Under the pieces are notes generated by a model, which made no database searches, was not told the origin of the DNA, and saw only the letters and a program-made list of their open reading frames with translations. The position numbers were made by a program, and so were the translations under genes. DNA of 64,000 nt from Theobroma cacao (taxonomy: Eukaryota; Streptophyta; Magnoliopsida; Malvales; Malvaceae), in contig NC_030850.1 in the NCBI RefSeq assembly GCF_000208745.1, positions 3,173,800-3,237,799 of the forward strand. Reading direction: 5' to 3'. Position 1 is the first letter of the stretch; every line of letters starts with the position of its first letter. Below, one piece after another: positions 38,401 through 50,670 of this stretch.

Positions 38401-41400
38401 GTCATTAGCAGATGACTTCTTGTTTTGTTATCTTTTAATTCAATAGTCATTAAACTCAAAATTCTAGTACGTTTCTCCGGGATTTGAACTAGCTATATGA
38501 AAGATTATCTATTGATCATTAGTTGAACCTCAAATTTGGCCCCAAAGCTCCATTTAGGACGTCCTTTACAGGAGGGGTGCAGACCGGATTCTGAGATAGT
38601 GCAAGAACTGGAAACAGGGCAACAGCTCTGCCTTGTTTTAAGTTGTTATATGCAACAGGGCTGCAACGTGTGTTGATTCGGTCGTAAGAGATATACCGGA
38701 CCAAGCTAAGTTTTCTGCTCTGGCAGCTTTCTCCTTTGTCAGAGCTGGGTTCAGCTACGCATAAAGAGCATAATTTTCAAACAAAGAAAATTACAGGAGG
38801 GAGAAAAAGGGATACCTACTAGAGGTAACATTTAAATGGCTGGTTAAATGCATAAGAAATTTCAATTCCTGCTGCCTACTTCCCGTGCAATGAGATCATC
38901 TAGTTACTTAAGCCATCCGGCTTGACCATGTTTCCTTGGAGGCAATCAAAGAAGTAAAAGTCAATTGCGTGAAAAACCAAAGAGTAGGGGTATAAGTTAG
39001 TTTTATGTAGTAAGATTTCGAAACAAGAGTTTGGCCAAAGTGGAAAATTTCGACGGAAAATTTCATACAATTCTTGTAAAGCAAAAACTTTGATTTTTTT
39101 TCACTCGAAACCTCCTTTTTGTAAACGAAAACTCCAATTTCCCCCAAAGCTTAGACTTACAATTGCCCTGGGGATAGAGGATGGGTCACAATCATGTAAT
39201 TCATAAAAAGGTTTGAGCTCGAGAAGGTGGAACTTTTTAGAGGTCAACATCTTTGCTTTGGGTAGTAGTTGGGTAGTCAATATCCATGAAATATATGTTC
39301 CTATATATGTAAATTAAAATCCCCTAGTCATGATGGGATTAAACATCAAGAGAATAGTCTGTTTAAGAAAACTTAGCCGGACTTTATTATTCTTTTTATT
39401 AGTTTAAATAATCTCCGTTAGACTTTTATGGCTTACTTCTCTAATCAGCTTAGTACGTTTCCATGATATGAATAAGGCAAAAAGGAAATGCCTTTCACAG
39501 TTGAATTTTTCCCACCAATAAATTTTTACTAAATGGTATAATAATTAAACTATAGATTGCATTAGGGGGGCATATTGTCATTACCCGATTGTAATTTTAT
39601 AGATTACATTGATGAAATCACTGTAATGCCTATTAAGCTAAATTTTATCTCGATTCTTTATTTTTCATAGCATGTGAAGAAACAGTGTTTTCTTCTCTTT
39701 CTAATTGTAGGGTAGGGTTGCTACTGCTGTCGACAAGCTGTACACCAAAGGGCAATACAACCTATTAGAAATGAGTAGTTTTTCTTCATTTTTTCCCATG
39801 TGATTATATAGCTATATTGTTACTATACATTCACTACTTAATTTGTTGTGAAAAAAAAAATAGAAAACATGGGTAATAAATGCTGTGAATGTCATGGCTG
39901 ACGATATATGGAATGGACTTGCTTACCACAATATTGTTGGCGTGAGCTGGTGACTAATTGATCAGTTTGGATAACCTTTGCTTACCACTTGAAAAAATCT
40001 CAAAAAATTTAAAAAAAAAAAAACTCTTCTTCCTTTGTAACGCTTGCTATGTATTACGGTATTTTTTCATTATAACATTAGATTTATGAAGAAAAAAAAA
40101 TTAAAGAACAAAATAATTTGATGGTATGTTAGATCTCAATTGATTTTGTTTTTAAGAACTAACAAGGAAAAACTTTGTAGAGGCCATAATTGGCCTCCAA
40201 TCCAGATATAATTGAACATCTAAAATACGACTTTGTTTTCAAAGCTATTAGTTTCTCCCAGTTTTGAAAAGTAATTAAAGCCAACAGCGATATCTAAACA
40301 AAAGGCTTGATCTCTTTTGGTATAATTCGTGCAAGAAGACAGTCAAGACATGAAAGTTCAATTTGAATGGATGGAAAAAAAAAAAAACAAGTGGAAGTTG
40401 ATTCGTGCATATGTATTGCAAAATGTTAGAACATGGAAACTTGTAAAGAGAGTTTGCTTTAATTTTACTAAGTTAATCAAAAGTACTTTTTGATAAATTA
40501 GCTTTATTATTCCCTTCAAAATGGCACAACATGCAGTTGGCAGCCGATGAATTAAATGCTCATTTAATTTAGTAAGAAAAAGCTTTGGGATTTGTTCCCT
40601 GATGATGTAAAAGGCGGAATGTGTCATGCAAAATGTAATAACTTAACTCCTTTCTTTAACAAATTTAAATAATTTCATAAACATGATGACTTCAGGGAGA
40701 GTGAGTAAAATTAGAAATTGATAATGATCACAAAGTTATGGACACAATTTTATTAGCCTTGTAAACAAACCACTAAATCAAAAAGAAAATGCCCCATTAA
40801 TTTAAACATAATATGATTTGATTAATATTATTTGTAACATCTCTAATCTAGAAGACGTGCAAATCTGTTATATATAGAAATGTGAAATTTTCATTTGAAA
40901 AAATATTTTTTTAGACAAAATTATACTTCCCAAATCAAAACGGATAATATCTCGCAAGTTGAATATATATTTTCACAACGATTATCGCAATCAAGTTCTG
41001 ATCTTTTGTTAAATGAACTTTATGTGGTAGTCTTTTGTAAATCTTTTGTGAAATGAACTTTATTCTGCTCTTAAAAGAAAATCAAGTTTTGATCTTAAAA
41101 ATGGAAAAAGTGTGAGAAATAACCTTCTTCATAAGTTCAATTTTAAAATATGCTTTATTATAATTTCAATTATTTTTAGTCAATTTTTTACATGACTTGA
41201 CAACAATGCCCTTTAAACAATTTCATATAAATTAAAATTGTTTTGATTTTCACTATCTCGCCATTTAGACAAAAATTTCAAAATTAAATTTTGATTTCTC
41301 TCTCTTACTAAATACTAGCCATCTCGCCATCTAATTCTTTCTCGTCATTTCAAAAAGTAGAAATAACATGAAGATATATGTTTTAGGTTTATGGGTTTAT

Positions 41401-41523
41401 TGGTTTATTGATAGAATTTCAAAGTTAAGAAATTGAAATTGATTAAACATAACTGTAAATTAGAACACTGTATAATTTTGACAACTTAAACCTGACTGCG
41501 AACAGACAATTCAATTAGTTATT
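32441..41523. other. Nine-kilobase region without a supported gene
   Basis: Sequence composition fluctuates between AT-rich filler and mixed stretches. A dinucleotide tract (AT then AC) lies at 33911-33940 and a 28-bp tandem repeat at 34305-34360. A minus-strand frame at 35069-35401 contains a good splice acceptor but no known domain. The patch at 38520-38760 is GC-richer, possibly transposon-derived. No tRNA, rRNA or microRNA precursor was recognised. Confidence 0.45.
34305..34360. repeat. 28-bp tandem repeat, two copies
   Basis: Two adjacent units starting TGACAATTCTTGATTA differ at one base. Confidence 0.85.
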
Positions 41524-41820
41524 AGGTATTGCATTACTGATTTTTAAGTATTGTGTCACTGGTTTTAAGTATTATGAGACTAATTTTTTGACATTACATG
41601 ACTGATTTTTAGACATTATGTGACTAATTTTTAGGCATTGTGTTATTAATTTTTGACAATGCCTAAGTTACACAATATCTAAAAATTAGTCTCGTAATAC
41701 TTTACTAACCAATCACGTAATGCCATATCAACCAATTATACAATACTTAAAAATCAATCACAATATTTAAAAATTAATAACGCAATGCTTAAAAACTGGT
41801 TACGCAATACTTAAAAACTA
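41524..41820. repeat. Inverted array of about 22-bp degenerate repeats (fold-back structure)
   Basis: Left of about 41648, roughly six head-to-tail units follow the pattern TATTGTGTNACTGATTTTTA, as in GACATTATGTGACTAATTTT. Right of it the same units recur as reverse complements, for example TAAAAATTAGTCTCGTAATA. The centre is AGGCATTGT (41633-41641) facing ACAATGCCT (41656-41664). Transcribed, the array would fold into a long imperfect hairpin. It is followed by a separate direct repeat at 41932-42025, and both may belong to one fold-back transposon. Confidence 0.8.
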
Positions 41821-41931
41821 TCGAAATTACTAAATTCTATTTAACAAAATCAACAACTTCAAACAATACACCATATTCCATTTAACAGCATAATCATCGA
41901 ATATGCCTACTTGTTGAAGAATGCTTAAAAG

Positions 41932-42025
41932 TTTTTCTTCATGTATCAAAAATCACTCAAAAATACTTAAAACTGCTCAAAAAATTTTCTTCGTGTATCA
42001 AAAATCACTCCAAAATATTTAAAAT
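41932..42025. repeat. About 53-bp direct repeat next to the inverted array
   Basis: A block containing GTATCAAAAATCACTC occurs twice, starting near 41932 and 41985, with a few differences. It is probably part of the same decayed repeat structure. Confidence 0.7.
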
Positions 42026-43275
42026 ACTTAAAAGTTTTTCTTTCTAGTAAGAAATATTCCAAAGATAAATGATCTAGTAAGAAAAGCTCAAAATATATGA
42101 GTCGATTTGAGTTATAGATCTAAACAAATGGGTTGATTTCATTAAGGATAATTTTGTCTAAAATTAATTTCTCTTAATTAAAAATAATTAAAATTATAGA
42201 AAAAGTAATTTTCAAAAATACCTTATGTATGAGGGATAATTTTGAAAAGAACTCCTTAAAAATTATGGGTTCTAAGCTTATCACACTTCTCAAATCTCAT
42301 ATTGAAAATTCGTTCTAATTTGTTATGATATTAATATAAAGATTTAAAATTAATACTTCTGAATTTAAAAAAATAATAATAATACTTGTGAAATATTTTT
42401 GAACAAAATCATGAAATTTTTTAAATAAAAATAAACAATACCTTACAAGTTGTATATAAGTCTCCATAATATATATTGTTGGTTGGCATGCAAAACTATT
42501 AAGTAATCTAAAATTGAGGAGCCTACCTCCAAATCTATATCTAGCATTCTAGGTATTCAATAATACAATACTTAAACATCAATTGATCTTTGTGTTTTCT
42601 TAGGATTCCTTTAATGTCAATGTTTCATTTACAATTAAAATTTTTTAATCAATCCTATGATTTAATCTCGAATCAATTTGTATAGGGAAGGATAAAAAAG
42701 AACATAATCATTCCCCAAAAAGATGATAGAGAAGACAATGGCATTTGTAATGCAACTGCCATGCATGATTGTAAAATCAAATGCAAAAACCCCACCTACC
42801 GTCTTCATTTAAAAATTGTTACTTATGAACCTCGACACCGAGAACAAGTACAAAACACAAATTCTAACCAAATCTTTTATTTATAAAGTTAAGGAAAGAA
42901 AATCCTTTCAGTCACTTCCACGTGATTGCTGCTACGACCTTAATAGTTTTTATTCTGTTGGCAAAATATTTTGTTTGAAAAAAACAAAAATATATATATA
43001 TATATATTTATATTCCAATTTGATTTATTTATAATTAATAACTTAATCCTAATTAAGGGTCTGATTAATCAAGGTCCTAGTGGTTGTTAACTTCTCCCTC
43101 CTAAGCAACATCAAATTGCCCCTTAAGCTTCGGCCGTCTTCTTTCCTTGGAAGAGCCGGCAAGGGTCGCCATCAGCGACCAACAGCTGAACCAGAAAAGA
43201 GCCGCGTGGTCCGGCTGACGCCAAGGCCTAGACAAAGCCTCCCGTGCTGACATGGCAAAACACGTAGGACCCGCA
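42026..43275. other. AT-rich upstream flank of the GH3 gene
   Basis: Mostly AT-rich with a (TA)n tract at 42991-43008. From about 43100 the composition becomes GC-richer on entering the GH3 promoter. No gene is supported. Confidence 0.5.
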
Positions 43276-43350
43276 TGTCGGGGTTTTTATTACCAGTATT
43301 ACGTGTCATGGGCCTCACGTGTCTCCCTTCCAAGCTACACCTTGGGGACA
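43276..43350 (+). promoter_or_regulatory. Clustered auxin-response elements of the GH3 gene
   Basis: Within 75 bp lie TGTCGG (43276-43281), TGTCTC (43320-43325) and GGGACA, which is TGTCCC on the other strand (43345-43350). The TGTCTC overlaps a G-box, CACGTG (43316-43321), in the string CCTCACGTGTCTC. This strongly resembles the composite auxin element described for soybean GH3. These are known binding cores for ARF and bZIP factors, so auxin induction is expected. Confidence 0.75.
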
Positions 43351-43468
43351 CTCAAAAATTTCAGCAGCACAAAATTCCGTCAACTTCCCTCCAAAACGTA
43401 CTATTCTTTAGGCCTTAGGCTGGACAAGTTGCTGACCTGGTGCCCAAAAAGGTTCACCCCCGGCTCCC

Positions 43469-43475
43469 TATATAA
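43469..43475 (+). promoter_or_regulatory. TATA box of the GH3 gene
   Basis: TATATAA occurs in a C-rich context 116 bases upstream of the ATG and about 120-145 bases downstream of the auxin elements. The transcription start would be expected near 43500. Confidence 0.75.
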
Positions 43476-43584
43476 GAAGCCATTTCTCCGTCAACATTTC
43501 TCACACCATAGCCATCGATCTGCTTTATTACAAAAACTTGCTGATCACCACATTTTTTTTTTCGCTTTACCTTTCGATCATACC

Positions 43585-45615
43585 ATGGCTGTTGATTCAA
43601 CTCTCCCATCTCCGCTTGGCCCTCCCGCTTGTGAGAAGGATGCCAAAGCTCTTCAATTCGTTGAAGAGATAACCAAAAATGTTGATTCTGTGCAAGAGAG
43701 GGTCTTGGGTGAGATCCTAAGTCGAAATGCAGAGACTGAGTATCTCAAACGGTACAAGCTCAATGGAGCTACGGACCGGGACACGTTCAAGTCTAAAATC
43801 CCCGTTGTCACTTATGAGGATCTCCAGCCTGAGATCCAACGCATCGCCAACGGTGACAAATCTCCTATCTTATCTGCTCACCCAATTTCAGAGTTTCTCA
43901 CGAGGTCTTTTCCCAATATTTAGTGGCTTTCTTTTCTTTTCCTTTTTTCTCATGTTATTATTTGAATATAAAATATATGGATTTTTAAAAAAAAAATAAA
44001 AATTGGGTATGAATTTCATTTTCTTTTCTGGGGTTCGTTAGCAGTTCTGGGACTTCAGCTGGAGAAAGGAAATTGATGCCAACAATTCATGAAGAATTGG
44101 ATCGCCGTCAACTCTTGTACAGTCTTCTCATGCCGGTGATGAACCTGTGAGTATATTTTGTTCCACTTTTTATTTTTCTCTGGCAAAAGATATTCTTCGT
44201 TGAAAACAAAGTTTGATATTTTTGTCTTTGGTGGTGACAGGTACGTTCCGGGATTGGACAAAGGGAAGGGTCTTTATTTCTTGTTTGTGAAAGCTGAAAC
44301 AAAGACTCCTGGAGGGCTTTTGGCACGCCCTGTTCTCACAAGCTACTACAAAAGCGAACACTTTAAGACCAGGCCATATGACCCTTTCAACGTTTACACC
44401 AGCCCCAACGAAGCCATTCTTTGCGCCGACTCTTTCCAGAGCATGTATAGCCAGATGCTCTGTGGGTTGATCATGAGGGAAGAGGTTCTTCGTGTTGGTG
44501 CCGTGTTCGCCTCTGGCCTACTCAGGGCCATTCATTTCCTTCAAATCAACTGGAAACAACTTGCTCATGACATCACAACGGGAACCTTGAACCCTAAAGT
44601 AACAGATGCCTCAATTCGAGAATGTATGAGCAAAATCTTGAAGCCTAACCAGGAACTTGCTGAGTTCATCACCAAGGAGTGCTTGGAGGAGAACTGGGAA
44701 GGTATTATCACTAGAATTTGGCCCAACACGAAGTACCTTGACGTGATCGTCACGGGAGCCATGGCTCAATATATTCCCACACTGGAATATTACAGCGGTG
44801 GCTTGCCAATGGCTTGCACCATGTACGCTTCGTCAGAGTGTTATTTTGGTCTTAACCTCAAGCCAATGTGCAAGCCATCCGAAGTCACGTACACTATAAT
44901 GCCAAACATGGCTTACTTCGAGTTCTGGCCTCATGAATCATCCACTTCTGTTCTGTCTCGTGACTCGCCTCCACGCCTTGTTGATCTCGCTGATCTAGAA
45001 GTTGGCAAAGAATACGAGCTCATCATCACTACTTACGCGGGGTTGTGTCGTTACAGAGTCGGTGATATCCTTCAAGTCACCGGTTTCCACAACGCAGCTC
45101 CACAATTTCGTTTCATTAGGAGAAAGAACGTTTTGTTGAGCATCGAGGCAGACAAGACTGATGAAGCTGAGCTGCAAAAGGCCATGGAAAATGCTTCCGT
45201 ATTGCTTAAGGAATTCAATACTAGCGTTGTTGAGTACACAAGCTACGCGGACACCAAAGAAATACCAGGTCATTACGTCATTTACTGGGAATTACTCATC
45301 AAAGACCCAGCTAATGCTCCGACGGATGCGGTTTTGAACCAATGCTGCTTACAAATGGAGGAATCATTGAACTCTGTGTACCGTCAAAGCCGAGTTGCAG
45401 ACAACTCAATCGGCCCACTCGAGATAAGAGTAGTGAAAGACGGCACATTCGAAGAGCTAATGGACTACGCAATTTCAAGGGGTGCCTCCATAAATCAATA
45501 CAAAGTTCCAAGATGTGTCAGCTTCACTCCAATCATGGAACTTCTCGACTCAAGGGTGGTTTCAAAACATTTCAGTCCAGCTTTACCACACTGGACCCCA
45601 GAACGTCGTCGTTGA
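43585..45615 (+). CDS. GH3.1: GH3 auxin-amido synthetase, GH3.1-like
   Basis: Three exons, 43585-43904, 44045-44146 and 44241-45615, give 598 aa, the normal group II GH3 length. The start [20 protein letters not shown] matches the family N-terminus. Conserved parts include [16 protein letters not shown] across the first splice (ATP-binding loop), [39 protein letters not shown] (nucleotide-binding motif) and [14 protein letters not shown]. Group II GH3 enzymes adenylate indole-3-acetic acid and join it to amino acids such as aspartate, lowering free auxin in the cytosol. They are early auxin-induced genes, in keeping with the elements upstream. No defect is visible. Assignment to the GH3.1 clade rests on overall resemblance; GH3.2, 3.3 or 3.4 are the alternatives. 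Confidence 0.95.
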
Positions 45616-46956
45616 GCACTACTGCATGAGGCATAGTCGTTTGCAGAGAAAGAATAAAAACTCTAGAAAGAATCTGCCTGGCTACCAACCAAAAAAAACA
45701 ACAGCATCTTTCTGCAAAAGAAGAAAAAATTTAGACAACGTAACAGTAGTCTCCCTTTTTTTTTTTATTACTTAGTTTTTCTTTTGAAAAAAATGGGGGG
45801 GCAAAGGTTTCGGTTTGTGTTTGTGTAATAAGTTCATATAATCTTTGTGCACGCCATGATGTAATTTTTCGTTCTTGTCCATTTCATGTTTGTCTGTCCC
45901 TCAATTTGTTATCGTTTGTAGATCTGTCTTTTCTTGCTTTTCTTAAAGTTGAGGAAAAGACCTTAAAAGATGTAAGTCGTGAACAGCTATAATATGATGT
46001 CAAACGTTGTAAATCTATCGATGTTTCAAGGGTTTTCTTGTCTATTTATTTCCGTCTCTAGGCCTTTTCTGCATGGATTTTAGCGCACGTGCTACATATT
46101 CCTCTGTCAACAAGGGTTTTATTTACTTTTTAATTTTTTTGTGGATAGAATTTGTTTTGATGACTGACTACGTTTCTCTGGTTCACGTCATGCCTTTGGA
46201 GGCATGTCAAGAGATTTGTACTGAGTGGATGGATATGGGGAATATGGCTTCTGTTCTGCGGCTTTATGTAAGCCTTAGTTCTGTTTGTTGTTTCTTTGAG
46301 TAGATTATGGCAGCCTTATTCTTCAAGCTCTGATTTTCTTGCTATATTTTAATGTTTAGCAGTAACTAACGAATTCTTTTATTTTTTAAATTCATTGTGA
46401 TCATATATCTGGCCCATATAGCAATATTCCATATCGAGGCTCAGGTTTTGGAAAAGGTTGAATTTCCTCAAATTCTCACCGCGGGCTTGTAAGTTTGATT
46501 TGGTATGTGAATTGCTAAAACCCTTTTCTTTTTGTCTTGTGCGGTGTTATTTGGCCGAGTTATATAAGTAATTTTTGTCCTTTGGCATGGTAAAGGTGTA
46601 TAAACATGGGAAGTAGTTGTGGGTAGCTAGTTGGTTGCTTTTAGCCCCTGTGAGCTGTTTGTGTTGTTTACCTGTTCAGTCGGGCGTTGGATTTTGTCGC
46701 TCTTGGGTCCTTGTTTTGGCTTAAAGCCTATATTTTGAGACTTCAATGGTGAAATAGTAGTAAGTGTGTCTAGGTCCTCTAGCCCTCAATTTTTACTTAT
46801 ATCCATTACTATAAGAAGTATGGGGTTCCAACTTAACTTAAAGCTTTGCAAATGCCTTTGTGCAATTGTAAAATGCAAAATCTTTACCTATGATTCAACA
46901 TTGACATTGTTTGAAAAAGATTTCCTCTTCTCAATTGAACTTAATTATAGTTCTTA
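45616..46956. other. 3' flank of the GH3 gene
   Basis: The first 400 or so bases are T-rich with GTAATAAG- and TGTAA-type polyadenylation context near 45825-45865, consistent with a 3' UTR. The rest shows no gene. Confidence 0.5.
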
Positions 46957-47695
46957 TGCCATATTTGGTTATAAGAGGAATGGTCATATTGTCCCTTTAT
47001 TCATAAACTCCTATTTGGTTTATTTTTTATTAAAGAATGACTATTTTAAAGAATGATCATTCTTTAAAAACACGGAATAACTAATACCAATCTTTCTTGG
47101 TATTAGTTATTTTGCACAGACCGAAATGGGCTAACAAATTTTTTGATAATACTACTTGTAACCATTTTATGAAATTACTATTTTAAAGGATTAATATTTT
47201 TAATTATAATTTAAAAATATAAAAATAAATTTTAAATATTTTAAAAAATTATCAAAAATTAATATTTCAAATCAAAAAAATAAATTAAAGTTTGAATAAT
47301 AAACTATTATTATTTTAATTTCTTTCTAAAAAAATTAATACTTTAAATAAATCATAAAATTTTAATATTTTAACAGTTAAAATAGAGAAAAATAAAATAA
47401 AAATAAGTAATCAGATTAAATTTTTAATTAAAAATATTAATATTTTTAATAAATTATCAAAAAATTAATATTTCATATTAAAAATCATAAATTATAATAA
47501 AGAGTATTGTTATCTTTTTATTACATATTCTTTTATTATTTCAAAATTATTTTTACCAACTAAACATTAAAATATATCATAATATCAATTTCATTTCATA
47601 AATCAATCTATATAATAACTATTTTTGTCTTATTTTATTTAACAACATAACTATTTTATACTTATTCTATTTCATTCTAGGAACCAAACATGTGG
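46957..47695. mobile_element. Possible Tourist/PIF-like MITE, about 739 bp
   Basis: The left end reads TGCCATATTTGGTT and the right end, reverse-complemented, CCACATGTTTGGTT. These are similar terminal inverted repeats carrying the TTTGGTT word common in PIF/Harbinger MITEs. TTA flanks both sides (46954-46956 and 47696-47698), as expected for a TWA target duplication. The interior is AT-rich and non-coding and includes two strong palindromes. The short, imperfect inverted repeats keep confidence moderate. Confidence 0.5.
47044..47111. repeat. Two adjacent perfect palindromes
   Basis: A perfect 26-bp palindrome (47044-47069, centred on GAATGATCATTC) is followed by a hairpin whose 15-base arms match exactly: AATAACTAATACCAA at 47076-47090 and its complement at 47097-47111, with a six-base loop. 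Both lie inside the putative MITE. Confidence 0.93.
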
Positions 47696-47698
47696 TTA

Positions 47699-48741
47699 TA
47701 ATAATAAATAAACACAACAAAACGTTGTGTTCTTACTTTACCTTCACATCGCAAACATGTTGTGATCACGTTTGAATTTCATGGAATAAAATCGTTTTTA
47801 CTTTGTCAGTAACAGAACTAAACAAACATACCCAAATTATCAAAGTCACTAGCGAGCCAGCTATTATAGCAAAAGTATGGCACCTCATTTTCCTCAACTA
47901 GCCAACCCCCATTTATGCCACTCTTTCCTTGAAAGGTAATTTACTAATTGCTCCGATGCATGTTATCTGCATATCCATAAAGTGTTTTATGCAATATCCC
48001 GCAAGTTTCTCAACACAGTAACATTCATTAACTAAATTCAATTTATTGAAGTAGACATATGCTTTGATATAGCTAAGCAAGAAACTAATTGCCATCAATG
48101 AAAGTGCAGCGAAAAAGTAATAAATTGACTCATAAGAAAACCAAGCTTTCTAACTTTAAATGGCCACAAAAAATCAATTTTCTGTCTACATGCATGCACA
48201 AGGCAGCCGCTGGCTTTAACAATGTAGCTTAAAAGGCAATTTGTTGAAAGTGTATAGCTTTGTAGGACAGTAATGTCGTTCAAAGGTGATTCAAAGCTTC
48301 TTGAAAGTAAATCTTTGAGTACCGTCCATGTCGTTAAAAACCTAATAAGTTCCACAGTCATACCTCAAAGAAAGTTCTCCATTATCTCAGGTTTGAACAC
48401 AAAAACAGAATGAAACCCAAAAGTTTTTCAACTCAAAGACAAATCACAGAAGAATACAATGCAAAAATCTCACTTTTGGTGTGCAATATGATTAATTAAT
48501 TAATTGTTCTAAACTTGTATAAGTATCAAATGCGTCGGCTAAGGCAACAGTAATATTTCTTTTTCGGAATCTAATAATTGAGGCGGCTATAAAGCCCAAA
48601 GGCAATGGGAGAGAGACTTAAAGCTTTGGTTACATCACGAAAAAGATCGAGTTGTCCCCCCTTGTGCTTGACATTCTTTTGGCATCAATGGAGAAAACCA
48701 TGCATCGGAGTCAAGCTTTGAACTATGTCCGCAGAAAGTCC
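47699..48741. other. Intergenic DNA downstream of the MADS gene
   Basis: Ordinary AT-rich sequence. It includes the likely 3' UTR of the minus-strand MADS gene toward 48740. No other gene is supported. Confidence 0.45.
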
Positions 48742-50632
48742 TCATAGAACTCCCCGCTTCCGTTGCGCTGGGTTGCTTGTTGCCCTTGCCTACATGTGAT
48801 TCATTTAATATATATTTACTCCACTCATTGAAGTATATACCGAATTCAAGTGTAAACATGGATGTTGCAACTCATTGAATTGCCTGCTATCCAAGGCATC
48901 CTCTACTTATGTTCTACCACCTAATTGGCATTTTATCTATTATTTTGAAGTTTAACTAACATCTGTATTGCACCCGAGTATTTGTCTCGTTAGTTGGTGT
49001 ATAATCCCCTACTTAAAGAGCAAGATTCAATCCCCTCTCTCCCAATTATAAAAAAAAATTAACATTTGTACTAATTAAGCGCTACCACTCTAATGAAACT
49101 TTGATCAATTAATCTCTATTAATTCATAATCTCATGCTTTACCTGTTGTATGATGTCCATCCTGGGAGGGAAATTTGCATTGACAATTCCAGACGCCCAA
49201 TGGTGCATATAGCCATCTACCTCAGGTTTGCTGCTCACTTCATTTCGGGCAAGGTATCGGTGCCCTTGAAGATATGTCATTGGAGATTGGAGCTTTTCAA
49301 CCAAGGATTCTGGTAAATTTCTACAACATAATTAAAAGGAGATGTATGCTTACAACTTTAGAAACAAGCAGAAATATGAAGAAATGGTGGCATAAATAGC
49401 TATTTTATTTTGAGTTTGCATTAAAGACCTTGATGGCTGAAGCCCATTTGATTGATTTCTTGGAGCGTGGAGATCGTTCTGTGATTGCCAGCTCAAGTTG
49501 TAGCTTAAACTCTGCGATATGGAACCCCCGGCACTTGCCTTCTGTCCATGAATTGGATTCAAAATGTCACCACAGCAAAGCAAAGTATATGGCTAATAGG
49601 CATCTCTACAGTCTTCAATAACGCTTATTGACTTGGCAATATATCATTGATATTTCAAGAAACACATTCATTACTACCTCTCTGCAACTGATTAATTGGG
49701 GCCTAATGGTATCTCCAAACCCCTTAGGCGTTGGTTGAACACTACAATTTGCTTCCAAAAATCGCTGTAAAATCAGAAGTGGGACCGGTAAAGATTTCAG
49801 TGGAAAAAACCTGATGGACAAGATCTAAAGAGGAGAAATGGAATAATTAATTAAGTTGCATATATATATATACACACACATATATCTTGCCTTGCGGAAA
49901 TGGACAAGTTTCAAGGTTTGTTCCAGGATCATCTCATGGTATTGAATCTCTCTCATTGATTTGAGACAACTAGGATTTCTCAAAAAACACCTTCAAAAAC
50001 CAGTCCATATGTTTTATGCTTAGTAAAGATTTAAAATATCTTATATTAGAATATGAAAATTCAAGATTATTTGATTGTCCGTACTGTAGCTGCTTCTCCA
50101 CATCTTCCAGTTGAGTGCTGCATATAACTATTTCTTTTTGGACTTCCTGCATTGATATGAAAGTTGATAAAATTTTCCCGTATATATGTTTTAATCTTCA
50201 AAATCACTTATCTAAGCCTTAAATATTGTTGTTTCACATACCTGAAACCGAGAATCAATGCCCATTTTGTTGGTTCTATCAGAAAAGTAAAAGAAAATTA
50301 ATTACAACATGCGTGGTCAGTTACCATTAGAACAGATCACTTGACCAGAAGGCAAACCTAGAGGTGTTGGAGGGGTGATTGGCAAAACCAGCCTCAAGGC
50401 TCATCTGAGTTATAAGTCGCCGGATCAACTGAAAGGAATTATATTTCTCAAATGCATATCATATAATAGAATCAAACCTTGTATTAAAAATTTGAAATTA
50501 ACATCAAATCAAATGGTTTGGAGAAACAGATAAGTGCTAATTACCTCTTGATTTTGCACCCTTTGAAATAATCAGGCGGTTCATGACCAAAAAACAAGAG
50601 CATTAATTCGTATCAAAAAGCGAATTAATACG

Positions 50633-50670
<38 letters not shown>

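Noticed and set aside
43252..43584. In-frame N-terminal extension of the GH3 gene
   Set aside because: The frame is open upstream, but it runs through the TATA box and the auxin elements. Family members start at MAVDS, so the extension is not translated.
48635..48789. Alternative last exon of the MADS gene ending at 48635
   Set aside because: That frame needs a one-base phase which the preceding exon, ending at 49143 with a GT donor, does not supply. Only the frame ending at 48742 fits.
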